Shown here in pieces: positions 50,117-58,700 of a stretch of 64,000 nucleotides of DNA; position 1 is the stretch's first letter, and every line of letters begins with the position of its first letter. The notes under the pieces were generated by a model that ran no database searches, had not been told where the DNA came from, and was given only the letters and a program-made list of their open reading frames with translations. Origin of the DNA: Hymenobacter sp. 15J16-1T3B (GTDB taxonomy: Bacteria; Bacteroidota; Bacteroidia; Cytophagales; Hymenobacteraceae); NCBI RefSeq assembly GCF_020711235.1, contig NZ_JAJFAV010000011.1:62001-126000 (forward strand), in the 5' to 3' direction. A program made the translations under genes and the position numbers.

Positions 50117-50800
50117 ATGACTCCAGCCGACGACCTACCTTCTTCCGCCGACCATATCTCGGTGCTGCTCGTCGACGACCACCAGCTCGTGCTCGAAGGC
50201 GTGCGGGTGCTGTTGCAAAACGAACCCGACCTGCGCATCGCCGCCACCGCCTACTCCGGGCCCGAAGCGCTGCAGCAACTTGCCCTGCACCCGGAGGTGC
50301 ACGTGGCCATCGTGGACCTGAACATGCCGCAGATGTCGGGCGTGCAGCTTACGCAGGCCATCCGGGCGGCCCACCCGGGCGTGCGCATCATCGTGCTGAG
50401 CATGTTTCACGACCACGCTTCGGTGCAGGAAGTACTGGACGCGGGCGGGGCCGGCTACCTGCTCAAAAACACCACCGCTCACGAGCTGACCACCGCCGTG
50501 CGCCGGGTGGCCGCCGGGCGCACCTACTTCAACGCCGAAGTGGGCGCCACGCTGCTGGAGCACCTCGACGTGCCCGCCGCCCGCGACCCGGCCGAGCAAG
50601 CCGCCCCGCTGACGGCCCGCGAACGGGAAATCCTGCAGCTCATTGCGGGAGAATACTCCAACGCCGCCATTGCCGAAAAGCTCTTCATCAGCGAGCGGAC
50701 CGTGGAAACGCACCGCCGCAACATCTTCACCAAAACCAAGAGCAAGTCCATCATCGGCCTGATTCAGTACGCGCTCAAGCACAAACTTATTCGGCTCTAA
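50117..50800 (+). CDS. NarL/FixJ-type response regulator (orphan)
   Basis: This 227-residue regulator has a receiver domain (ISVLLVDDHQLVLEGVRVLL, phospho-acceptor Asp67 in AIVDLNMPQMSG, VLSMFHDHAS, AGYLLKNTTAHEL) and a LuxR-type HTH (LTAREREILQLIAGEYSNAAIAEKLFISERTVETHRRNIFTK; quoted in parts this is LTAREREILQLIA and ISERTVETHRRNI). No histidine kinase gene is adjacent, so the partner must lie elsewhere. A bidirectional terminator follows. Target genes are unknown. Confidence 0.93.
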   Translation: MTPADDLPSSADHISVLLVDDHQLVLEGVRVLLQNEPDLRIAATAYSGPEALQQLALHPEVHVAIVDLNMPQMSGVQLTQAIRAAHPGVRIIVLSMFHDHASVQEVLDAGGAGYLLKNTTAHELTTAVRRVAAGRTYFNAEVGATLLEHLDVPAARDPAEQAAPLTAREREILQLIAGEYSNAAIAEKLFISERTVETHRRNIFTKTKSKSIIGLIQYALKHKLIRL

Positions 50801-50836
50801 GCCGAGCCTACCTGCTCTGCAGGGCTACAGGCATAA

Positions 50837-50867
50837 AAAAGGCCTTTCGAGCTTCGAAAGGCCTTTT
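50837..50867. terminator. Bidirectional terminator
   Basis: AAAAGGCCTTTCGA (50837-50850) and TCGAAAGGCCTTTT (50854-50867) are perfect complements with a 3 nt loop and A/T tracts on both sides. It lies between the regulator stop and the convergent VbhA-like gene stop. Confidence 0.92.
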
Positions 50868-50890
50868 AGTATGTGCGCTGGGTCAGCCGC

Positions 50891-51163
50891 TCAGGCAGCC
50901 CGGCTTAGTCGTTCGCGCTGCACCACGGCTTCGAAGGCCTTGGTTTCGGGCCGGGGCGGGTGGCCCAGGCCGGCCAGTTCTTCGATGGTTAGCTCGCCGT
51001 CGATGTAGCGCTGCAGTTCGGTGAGGATGGCGGCACTTGGAATGGTGCCGCCCAGGGCAGCCACGGCAATACCCCACTCGGCGTGGTGTTGCCGTTTGTG
51101 CCGGGCGGCCTGCTCCGCTTCGGGCAGGTCCGCAGGAATGTCTTTGAAATATTTGCTTGACAT
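50891..51163 (-). CDS. VbhA-like antitoxin-fold small protein without a Fic partner
   Basis: The 90 residues contain a segment (WGIAVAALGGTIPSAAIL then ELQRYIDGELTIEELAGL) that follows the pattern of the VbhA antitoxin domain, where a short helix with S-x-x-x-E-G is followed by a Y/V-x-x-GE-x-x-x-x-E-x helix. The Ser and inhibitory Glu of that motif appear as Val and Gly (VAALGG). No Fic toxin gene is near. It may be a solitary relative with another role. Family assignment rests on this one segment. The start is the ATG at 51163; the frame continues back to 51262 without support. Confidence 0.6.
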   Translation of the reverse strand: MSSKYFKDIPADLPEAEQAARHKRQHHAEWGIAVAALGGTIPSAAILTELQRYIDGELTIEELAGLGHPPRPETKAFEAVVQRERLSRAA

Positions 51164-51330
51164 TGACTGTGAATCAGTTGGCGGACAATACCTGTATACG
51201 CAATACTGCTGAGGCAGAGTTATGGTGACATTCCGCGGCCGGATAGGATACCCAGCCGCCACAGCTCAACCATAACCTTTCGAAAAATGCGCTAGTAAAT
51301 AGTTGCCCAAACCAAAACACATTCCCATCC

Positions 51331-52338
51331 ATGGCAACTTACAACCAGCACCGCGACGAGGACCGCGACGACTACCGCGGCCGCAACCAGCAGAATTCGA
51401 GCAACCGCTCGGGCGACCAAGACCGCTCCGGCCGGGGCTCCTCGCAGTACGGCGCACAAGACCGAGGCTCCCGCTCGGGCATGTCGTCGTCGTACGACGA
51501 TTACACGGACCGCGACTATTCATCCGGCCGCGGCATGGGCTCGGGCATGTCCGGCATGGGCATGTCGGGCATGAATTCCGGCATGGACCGTGACGACTAC
51601 CGCTCGGGCCGCGGTATGCAAAACAGCGGCATGCAGAACATGGGCCGCTCCGGCCGCGGCAGCATGGACACGGACCGCGCCGGCAGCTACTCCACCGACT
51701 ACGGCTACGGCTCGTCGGGCCGCAGCTCGAAGTCGGGCATGGACCGTGACGACTACCGCGGCAGCTCGTCGCGCGGCATGAGCGGGGGCATGGGCCGCGG
51801 CTCGTCGTCCGACATGGATTACGATGGCTACGGCAGCACGAACTACTCTTCGTCGCGCGGAAGCATGGGCGGCGGTTACGGTTCGAGCGACTACTCCGGC
51901 CGCGACGACCGGTCGTCCTCCTACGGCCGCTCGAATTCCTCCTACGGCTCGTCGAACTCCTACGGGCGCAACAGCTACGACAACACCGACGACTACCAAG
52001 GCCGCAGCATGGGCATGAACCGCCGCGGCCGCAACGACGACATGGATATGGACATGAACCGCGGCAGCCGCGGCATGAACTCGGGCATGTCCGGCGGCAT
52101 GGGTATGTCGGGCATGAACTCGGGCATGTCGGGCCGCGACAACTCCTCGTACGGCTCGGCCTACGGTTCCTACGACTCGTCGATGTACGGCAACTTCAAC
52201 GACTACGACCAGGACATGGACCGCGGCTACGGCAACCGCACCAACTCCGACCGCAACAGCCAGTACGGCCGCGGCTACAACGACGAAGACGACCGCAACG
52301 ACCGGGGCCGCGACAACGACCGCCGCGGCCGCTACTAG
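51331..52338 (+). CDS. Gly/Ser/Met/Asp/Arg-rich low-complexity protein, predicted disordered
   Basis: The 335 residues are almost entirely Gly, Ser, Arg, Asp, Tyr, Met and Asn. There is no signal peptide, hydrophobic helix or cysteine. Repeated units include GMSGMGMSGMNSGMDRDDYR (about 70-90) and a second GMSGGMGMSGMNSGMSGRD block (about 255-275), plus DRDDYRG/S motifs and SSYGRSNSSYGSSNSYG in the middle. The Tyr/Arg/Gly pattern resembles condensate-forming disordered proteins. Codon use and the single long frame with start and terminator argue for a real gene. Function is unknown. The divergent neighbour is the VbhA-like gene. Confidence 0.8.
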   Translation: MATYNQHRDEDRDDYRGRNQQNSSNRSGDQDRSGRGSSQYGAQDRGSRSGMSSSYDDYTDRDYSSGRGMGSGMSGMGMSGMNSGMDRDDYRSGRGMQNSGMQNMGRSGRGSMDTDRAGSYSTDYGYGSSGRSSKSGMDRDDYRGSSSRGMSGGMGRGSSSDMDYDGYGSTNYSSSRGSMGGGYGSSDYSGRDDRSSSYGRSNSSYGSSNSYGRNSYDNTDDYQGRSMGMNRRGRNDDMDMDMNRGSRGMNSGMSGGMGMSGMNSGMSGRDNSSYGSAYGSYDSSMYGNFNDYDQDMDRGYGNRTNSDRNSQYGRGYNDEDDRNDRGRDNDRRGRY

Positions 52339-52360
52339 CCGCCACTTCTTCGGTTAAGTG

Positions 52361-52398
52361 AAAAGCCGGCGCGGGAAATTTCCCGCGCCGGCTTTTTT
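52361..52398 (+). terminator. Rho-independent terminator of the low-complexity protein gene
   Basis: A perfect palindrome (52361-52396, arms AAAAGCCGGCGCGGGAAA and complement) with TTTTTT at the end. It lies 22 nt after the stop codon. Confidence 0.93.
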
Positions 52399-52460
52399 GT
52401 GCTTTGGTTTTCTGACTGATACTGCTTTATCGACCGGTAGTAAACCTGATTACTTGACTA

Positions 52461-52480
52461 TTTGTAAACTAATTTACAAA
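52461..52480. promoter_or_regulatory. Perfect inverted repeat, operator-like, upstream of the ferredoxin reductase
   Basis: TTTGTAAACTAATTTACAAA has two perfect 8 bp arms around CTAA. It sits in an AT-rich patch in the 368 bp gap between the low-complexity gene's terminator and the reductase, about 107 nt upstream of the -7 box. The binding protein is unknown. Confidence 0.5.
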
Positions 52481-52586
52481 CCCGAAAGCTGTTGTTAGTT
52501 CGCAATATAGAAGGCTTTGGCTGCTTGCGCGGAAGCAGGTGCTGCTTTCGCACGGGACCGGCCGTGCGCGTTTGGGCCGGCCGGCG

Positions 52587-52594
52587 TACCTTTG
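52587..52594 (+). promoter_or_regulatory. -7 element of the ferredoxin reductase operon
   Basis: TACCTTTG matches TAnnTTTG, but no TTTG lies 19-21 nt upstream (one is 12 nt away). The leader to the start codon at 52707 would be about 105 nt. Confidence 0.45.
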
Positions 52595-52706
52595 CGCAAC
52601 GTTTGCAGGCTGTCGGCAACCTCTTGCCTGCGGCAGTGGTTATCAGCCTGATTCCAACGGCGCCGCCTTCCCGCAGCCGCGCACCGCTGACCGTTTTACC
52701 CCCGTA

Positions 52707-53723
52707 ATGCACCCTACCATTTCCACTGACATCTGCATCATCGGCGCCGGCCCCGTGGGGCTGTTTGCCGTGTTCGAAGCCGGCCTGCTCAAGCTCCGCT
52801 GCCACGTCGTCGACGCGCTGCCCCAGGTGGGCGGCCAGCTTTCCGAAATCTACCCGAAGAAGCCCATCTACGACATCCCGGGCTACCCCGAGGTGCTAGC
52901 CGGCGACTTGATTCAGAACCTGATGCGCCAGATCGAGCCCTTCCACCCCACCTTCACGCTGGGCGAACGGGTGGAGCGCTTCGAGAAGCTGGAGGACGGC
53001 ACTTTCCACTTGATTACGGCCGATGGGACCGTGATTCACTGCAAGACCATCTGCATTGCCGGCGGCCTGGGCTCATTTGAGCCGCGCAAGCCCGCCATCG
53101 AGAACCTGGAAAACTACGAGGCCGGCAAGGGCGTGTACTACATGGTGCGCGACCCGGAAACCTTCCGCGACCAGCGCATCGTCATTGCCGGCGGCGGCGA
53201 CTCGGCCCTAGACTGGACCATCTTCCTGGCCAACGTGGCCAAGGAAGTGACGCTGGTGCACCGCGGCACCACCTTCCGCGGCGCCGTCGACTCGGCCGAG
53301 AAGGTGAAAGCCTTGCACGACGCGGGCAAGGTCAACCTGGTGCTCAGCTCCAACGTGACGCACGTGCACGGCGAGGACGCGCTGGAAGCCGTGACCATCA
53401 CGGCCAACGACAGCACCGCCCGCACCTTGGCCGTGGAGTCGTTTATTCCGCTATTCGGCCTCACGCCCAAGCTCGGGCCCATCGGTGAGTGGGGCTTGGA
53501 ACTCGAAGACGACGCGGTGAAGGTGAACACCTTGGATTACTCGACCTCGGTGCCGGGCGTGTACGCCATCGGCGACATCAACACCTACCCCGGCAAGCTC
53601 AAGCTCATCCTCTGCGGCTTCCACGAGGCCGCGCTGATGGCCCAAGGCGCCTACAAGCACATCTTCCCCGACAAAAAATACGTGCTGAAGTACACCACCG
53701 TCAACGGGGTACCGACGCTGTAA
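52707..53723 (+). CDS. Ferredoxin-NADP+ reductase of the thioredoxin-reductase-like type
   Basis: This 338-residue flavoprotein has ICIIGAGPVGLFAVFEAGLL (FAD ADP-binding), GGQLSEIYPKKPIYDIPGYP, a second dinucleotide site (RIVIAGGGDSALDWTIFLAN) and the C-terminal VPGVYAIGDINTYPGKLKLI. The redox CxxC of thioredoxin reductases is absent before the NADPH domain, which marks the YumC/Chlorobium-type ferredoxin-NAD(P)+ reductases. A [2Fe-2S] ferredoxin is encoded next, its probable partner. The ATG at 52707 starts directly before the FAD motif; the frame upstream covers promoter DNA. Confidence 0.92.
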   Translation: MHPTISTDICIIGAGPVGLFAVFEAGLLKLRCHVVDALPQVGGQLSEIYPKKPIYDIPGYPEVLAGDLIQNLMRQIEPFHPTFTLGERVERFEKLEDGTFHLITADGTVIHCKTICIAGGLGSFEPRKPAIENLENYEAGKGVYYMVRDPETFRDQRIVIAGGGDSALDWTIFLANVAKEVTLVHRGTTFRGAVDSAEKVKALHDAGKVNLVLSSNVTHVHGEDALEAVTITANDSTARTLAVESFIPLFGLTPKLGPIGEWGLELEDDAVKVNTLDYSTSVPGVYAIGDINTYPGKLKLILCGFHEAALMAQGAYKHIFPDKKYVLKYTTVNGVPTL

Positions 53724-53725
53724 CC

Positions 53726-53793
53726 GGTGAATGAGTGAGTGAGTTGGTCGTTCTACTTCGCTCCTTCACTCAACCACTCAACCACTCATTGAA
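53726..53793. repeat. Imperfect inverted repeat built on TGAGTGAGT / ACTCAACCACTCA
   Basis: GGTGAATGAGTGAGTGAG on the left and a CACTCAACCACTCAACCACTCA run on the right (given here as alternating ACTCA/ACC units) form a loose hairpin between reductase and ferredoxin. It resembles the repeat at 16558-16622 after susD. Confidence 0.6.
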
Positions 53794-53796
53794 GTT

Positions 53797-54123
53797 ATGA
53801 CCGACGAAGTACGCGTGTACGTGGAGGACGCGCCGGGCCAGCGCACGGAGCTGGTGGCGCCCACCGATATGGGCCTGAGCCTGATGGAAGTAATGAAGGC
53901 CTCGGGCTACGACATCCAGGCCACCTGCGGGGGCATGGCCCTGTGCGGGACCTGCCACGTGGAGGTGCTGGCCGGCCCCGAGCTGCCCGAGCCCTCGGAC
54001 GACGAAATGGCCATGCTGGAATCCTTGCCCATCATGTCGCAGGGCAGCCGCCTTTCGTGCCAGATTCGCATCACCGAGCGCCTCGACGGGCTGGTGGTGC
54101 GCCTGATGCCGCAGAACGCGTAG
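53797..54123 (+). CDS. [2Fe-2S] ferredoxin (adrenodoxin-like)
   Basis: This 108-residue ferredoxin has cluster cysteines C44, C50, C53 (ATCGGMALCGTCHVEV) and C88 (RLSCQIRI): the CX5CX2C...C arrangement of adrenodoxin/plant-like ferredoxins. The start ATG at 53797 follows 73 nt after the reductase stop, across a repeat. It probably shuttles electrons from the reductase encoded upstream to a biosynthetic or Fe-S assembly enzyme not in this window. Confidence 0.95.
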   Translation: MTDEVRVYVEDAPGQRTELVAPTDMGLSLMEVMKASGYDIQATCGGMALCGTCHVEVLAGPELPEPSDDEMAMLESLPIMSQGSRLSCQIRITERLDGLVVRLMPQNA

Positions 54124-54162
54124 CGCCTGCGCCCGCCGGTTTTACCTGGCTTTAGTTGAAGC

Positions 54163-54199
54163 AAAAAAGCGCCGCTCCGCTAGGGGCAGCGCTTTTTTT
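54163..54199 (+). terminator. Terminator of the ferredoxin operon
   Basis: AAAAAAGCGC (54163-54172) pairs with GCGCTTTTTT, with a partly paired loop, and seven T follow. It starts 40 nt after the ferredoxin stop. Confidence 0.8.
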
Positions 54200-54232
54200 G
54201 TGGGGGCCGGATACGAGCCTTTGCGCGGCCGC

Positions 54233-54265
54233 AAAAAAAGCGGCGCCCCGTCTCCGGGACGCCGC
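54233..54265 (-). terminator. Terminator of the basic-tail secreted protein gene
   Basis: On the minus strand GCGGCGTCCCG (54265-54255), a 4 nt loop and CGGGGCGCCGC (54250-54240) form a stem (one mismatch), followed by seven T (54239-54233). It lies 24 nt after the stop at 54290. Confidence 0.85.
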
Positions 54266-54289
54266 TGCGTTGGGCGGCTTGCGGCGGGC

Positions 54290-54763
54290 TTAGCGCCGAC
54301 GACGCGACGAGCTTTTCTTTTTCGAGCCCGAGGTTTTCTTCTTGCTTACCGTCTTTTTGCGGCTGCTGCGGTGCGACGCGGCAGTACGGTGGCGCCGCGC
54401 CGACGAGCGGTGCGTGGTGGTAGTCGGTTTGGCAGTTTCGGCTTTGGCGGCTTCTTCGGCGGCGGCCTCCTCGGCCGTGGGCGGGCCGATGGCTACGGCC
54501 GTGCTGCTGGTGGCATCGGCGTGCGAAGCGGGGGGCTGCACCGAAGGCATCTTTTTGCGCGGCGGCATCAGGAACGTGCGCTCGGCGCGCTCCTGGGCGC
54601 TCAGCTTTTCTTCGCCGGCCAGCACCGGGCCTACGGGAATGGTGGCTTTGCCGGCGGTGTCCACGGCTTTGCCAGCTTGGACGGTGGGTTTAGGCCCCTT
54701 CTGGGCCTGAGCAGTCAGCGCAATTACGGCCAGCGCGGCCGTGCACAGGGCGGTTCGTAGCAT
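54290..54763 (-). CDS. Secreted protein with highly basic Lys/Arg/Ser C-terminal tail
   Basis: The 157 residues begin with a clear signal peptide (LCTAALAVIALTAQAQ). A low-complexity middle part follows (LSAQERAERTFLMPPRKK, then Ala/Glu-rich), and a ~45-residue tail of Arg, Lys, Ser and Thr (SSARRHRTAAS, SRKKTVSKKKTSGSKKKSS, ending RRRR). The tail resembles histone H1-like or surface-polyanion-binding segments. With a signal peptide, binding of lipopolysaccharide, peptidoglycan or extracellular DNA is more likely than a nucleoid role. No family is recognised. Confidence 0.7.
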   Translation of the reverse strand: MLRTALCTAALAVIALTAQAQKGPKPTVQAGKAVDTAGKATIPVGPVLAGEEKLSAQERAERTFLMPPRKKMPSVQPPASHADATSSTAVAIGPPTAEEAAAEEAAKAETAKPTTTTHRSSARRHRTAASHRSSRKKTVSKKKTSGSKKKSSSRRRR

Positions 54764-54897
54764 CAGCAATCCTCCAGAAAAAATCAACCGGACTGCGAAA
54801 GTACTACGCAACTCAGCAGCGCGCAAACCCGCTACGGATCAGCTAGGTATAAGCCAATTTTTCCTCCCAGCGGTACCGCATCATCCCCTGGCAGCCC

Positions 54898-55557
54898 TCA
54901 GCGGGCGCGGATGCGCAGGTTAGCAAAGTCGCCATCGGAGTTGTCGCCCACGAACAGCCCGAGCTGCGCGCCTGCCGCGGTGCGCAGCGGCGCCACCTGC
55001 AAGCTGGGCACGGCCTCGTCGTTGACAAACACCTGCACCTGCGCGCCGCCGATCAGCACGCGCACGTGAAACCACTCCGTGGGCGCGGGCGGGGCAGTCA
55101 GCGCAACCTCGTAGCGGCCCGGGAACTCCCGGCGCAGGCGGTTCCACGGAAACTCGGGCTCAGCCACGTACTGCACGGCGTGGGCGCGCCGCTCGGCCTC
55201 GGCGTGGCGGAAGTTGAAGGGCCGGAAGTACACGGCCTCGAAGGTGGAGTCGTTCAGGCCGTGAAAGGCCAGCCCGACAAAGCTGCGCTGCAGCACGTCT
55301 TTGCCGCGCACGTCGAATTCGACGCTTCCCTCGCGCAGCGCCACGCCGGGCAGCCAGGCCAGCCCGTTGAGCGGCCGCGAATCGAAGCGCAGCCCGCGAC
55401 GGCCGGCTTCCCGCAGCGGCGTCACGGCCCGGTTCACGACGCGGAGTTGTCCGGCCCCGGCCAGGCGGGCCAGGTCGGGCTGGGCTACCTGCTGCGGGTG
55501 GGCGGACGCGCAGCCGAGGAGCAAGGGTAAGCAGAAAAGCAGCAGGAATTGAAGCAT
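54898..55557 (-). CDS. Lipoprotein with a concanavalin/LamG-like (DUF1080-type) domain
   Basis: The 219 residues start with a lipoprotein signal (FLLLFCLPLLLGCASAHPQQ, lipobox LLGC). The rest forms one beta-sandwich domain: GLRFDSRPLNGLAWLPGVAL, GSVEFDVRGKDVLQRSFVGLAF, FEAVYFRPFNF, EWFHVRVLIGGAQVQVFVND and GAQLGLFVGDNSDGDFANL. This strand order is that of DUF1080/LamG domains, usually carbohydrate-binding or glycoside-hydrolase-16-like. Active-site acids cannot be assigned. It may be a surface glycan-binding lipoprotein. It is downstream of the large alpha-2-macroglobulin gene on the same strand. Confidence 0.8.
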   Translation of the reverse strand: MLQFLLLFCLPLLLGCASAHPQQVAQPDLARLAGAGQLRVVNRAVTPLREAGRRGLRFDSRPLNGLAWLPGVALREGSVEFDVRGKDVLQRSFVGLAFHGLNDSTFEAVYFRPFNFRHAEAERRAHAVQYVAEPEFPWNRLRREFPGRYEVALTAPPAPTEWFHVRVLIGGAQVQVFVNDEAVPSLQVAPLRTAAGAQLGLFVGDNSDGDFANLRIRAR

Positions 55558-55708
55558 GAGGCGGCGCTAGTTGCCGGGATAGTCGCGCGGGCCGGGCGGC
55601 TGTTGCACGGCGCGGCTCACATATGCATGTCACAAACGCCGCCCCGGTGGCCGGTTGCCCGCTTGGGGGCCGGCCACCGGGGCGGGCAATTCGCCGCGGC
55701 CTACGCCG

Positions 55709-58700
55709 CTACTGCCCGCCGATGCGCAGGCGTTGGCCGGCGGAGTGGCTGCTGAACTCCGGCGCGTACATGCATTGTACCTCGCTGATGCCGGAGCTGA
55801 AGTCGCCGGCCTGGGCAGCACGCAAGCGGTACTCGAATACGTGGCTGCCGCGCGGCAGGAAGTCGAGGAAGAAGTTGGTGGCCGCGTCGCGGGGGCTTTC
55901 GTAGTAGCCCAGGCCCTGCTGGTAGCGGTAGCCCGAAGTCTGGCTGATGAGCTCCAGCCCGGCGGCGCGGGTGTCCTTCAGGTGCACGTACTCCAGCTCC
56001 CGGTCGGTTTTCAGCGTCAGGCGCACCACCAGCACCTCCCCCACCCGCAGCGGGGCGCCGGCAGTCAGGGGCGTGAGCACGGGGCCGCTGGCGCCAGTGG
56101 TTTCGCGGAAGAGCTGCCGGCCCAAGGTCAGCGGGGCGTTGGCGGCGCCGGTAATCTTGTCGAGCTGCTCGAAGTACTGCCAGTAAAGCCCGCCCCAGGC
56201 CACGCCGGCGTCGGCTTTTTGCACCGTCACCTTGCCCAGGTCGGCGCGCACCTCGGCGGCGGGGAAGCTGCGCTTCACGTAGCCGGTGCCGGCCTCGGCG
56301 CCCGCGGTGGTGTTGATGGGGGTGGCACCGAGCGTGACTTGCAGGGGCTGCACCGGCGCCAGCCAGTCGCGGCCGCCTTGCAGCAGCAGGGCGTAGCAGG
56401 CGTCGGCGGTGGCGCGGGTACTTTCCCAGTTGTGGGTGCGCTTGTGGCTCAGCAGCCACAGCTGCATGTCGGCCACCGACTTATCGTCACCGACGACCTC
56501 ATGGAAGGCTTCGATGAGCAGGCTCTGGGTTTCGACGGGCGCCTGCTGCCAGTGGTAGCCGGCCTGCACGTCTTTCCAGTACATGCCCAACTGCTCGGAC
56601 TGCACCGCGTTCTGGCGCAGGGCCTCGATGATGAGCACCGGCACGTTTTTGTCGGACTGCTCGCCGCTGGCGCGGTGCAAGGTCAGCGCGGCCATGCCCT
56701 GCAGGTAGCGGCTGCGCTTGGGCCAGTACTGCGCGGCCTGCCCGCGGTAGTAGTTGTAGGCCACTTGAGCGGCTTTGTCCACGGCCGGATCGGCGGGCTG
56801 GCGCCAGAACGAGCGGGCGTAGAGGGCGTGCAGGTCGTCGTCGCCGAGGTGGTCGTCGGTGAGCTTGACGTTTTTCTGCTGGCGCAGCCGCGCGTAGTCC
56901 TGCTGCAGCTCCCGGTCGAGGTAGGCCGTGGCGCGGCGCAGCAGGTCGGCGGTGCGCTCGTCCTGCATGGCGTCGAAGGCCCCGAGCTGGCGCAGCTTGC
57001 CGAAGCCGGCCACGATGAGCTGGGTGATGTAGCGGTTGTCGGGCATCTGCTTAAACCACGGGAAGGCGCCGCTGGGGCTCTGCATTTCCACGAGCTTTTG
57101 CACGGCGCGCTGGGTTTCGGCCTGCAAGCGGGCTTCGTCGAACAGCTCGGCGAGGCGGCGCATGCGCTCCGTGTCGGTCTGGCCCTCGCGCACCCAGGGC
57201 GTTTCCTGCAGCAGCAGGTTTTTCAGCTCCTGGTTTTGCTCCAGCTTCGAGCGGAACGCGGTTTTGTCGCCCGAGGCCGCGGCTTTTTTCCACTCCTCAA
57301 GCACCGGGCGGATGCGCGGGTTCTGCTGCAGGATGCGGGCGGCCAGCAGGTTGGCGTAGAGGCGGGAGAAGGTCTGCTCGGAGCACTCGTAGGGGTACTC
57401 CATTAGGTAGGGCAGGCTCTGCACGGCGTACCAGGCGGGGTTGCTGGTCAGCTCCAGCGTCAGGCTCTGGTTGCGGCGCGTGGCGGAGGAGGTGCTGGTG
57501 AGCTTGGTCAGCTCGAAGGTGCGCGTACCGGCCCCGCGCAGCGTCAGCGGCAGCGTTTCGGTGACGAGCAGGCGGTTGGGCAGCACCGGCAGGGTGTTTT
57601 CCTCGCCGTCGGAGAAGGTACCGGTCTGTTCGTTCTTGGTTTTCCGTTTTTCTTCCTTGCCTTTCTTGGCCTTTTTCTGCGCGGCTTTGCCGGCCGGCTG
57701 GGCTTGGCCCTGCGCCACCACCCGGTAGGTTACGGCCTCCAGCGGCACGGCTTGGTCGGCCGGAATGGCCAGCTCCCAGCCCACGGTGGTGCTCTGGTTG
57801 GCTTCCACGCTGAACGTTACCTGCGCGGGGCTTTTGAGCAGCTGCGCGTCGAGGGGCTGGTTGGTGCGGGCGTCGAGCAGCTGCAGCTGAGCGGTGCCGC
57901 TCAGGGCCGTGGCGGCCAGGGAACTGATTTTGGCGGTGAGGCGCAGCTGGTCGCCTTCGCGGAAAAAGCGCGGGGCGTTGGGCGTCACCATCAGTTGCTT
58001 TTGGGTGACGAGCTGCCGGGCCAGCAGGCTGGTTTGCAGGTCGGGGGTGTGGGCCAAGGCCAGCAGCTGCCAGCGCGTGACGGCCTCGGGCATCTGGAAT
58101 TCCAGCACCACTTCGCCCTTGTCGTTGGTGCGCAGGGCAGGCTGCCACAGGGCCGTTTCGCGGAAGTCGGCCCGCACGGGCACGGCGCTAAGGTCGGCGC
58201 TGAGCTTGGGCGCGCCGTAGCCGATGCGTACTTCCTCGGCCACCGCGGCATCAGCCGCGCCCAACCCTTGCAAGTCTACTGGCGCTTTAGAATTCGCCAC
58301 TTTGGCCATCATCGGGGCGGGTGCGGCGGCCATTTCCATCTGCACGCCGGCCGCGCGGCCGCGCAGCACCACGCTCGTGCGGCCGAACCCGGGCTTCGCT
58401 TCTGCGTCGCGCTTGATGACGGGCGGCGTGAAGTGCACGGCCTGCTTTTCCAGCTCCCGCCATTCCCAATACGAAGTCCGCAGCTCCGGATAGGCGTAGA
58501 ACGTCTGGCCGGTGGGTTTGCCCGGGAAGCTGGCAAACAAGGTTTCCCACTGCTTCGCCTCGAACTGCGCCGACCAGTTGAACTGCGGCCCCACGTAGGG
58601 CGGCGGCAGCTCGGGCCGGCGGAAGCTGTGCGGGCGGAAGGCGTCCAGCGACTGGTCGTAGAGCGTGGCCAGCAGCTCGGCTTCGGCCGGCTTGTTTTCA

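Noticed and set aside
51331-52338. Low-complexity frame considered as a non-coding repeat region
   Set aside because: The frame has a consistent start, 335 codons without a stop, a rational composition and a strong terminator 22 nt after the stop; the alternative frames give Ala/Thr- or Val/Ala/Arg-only strings.
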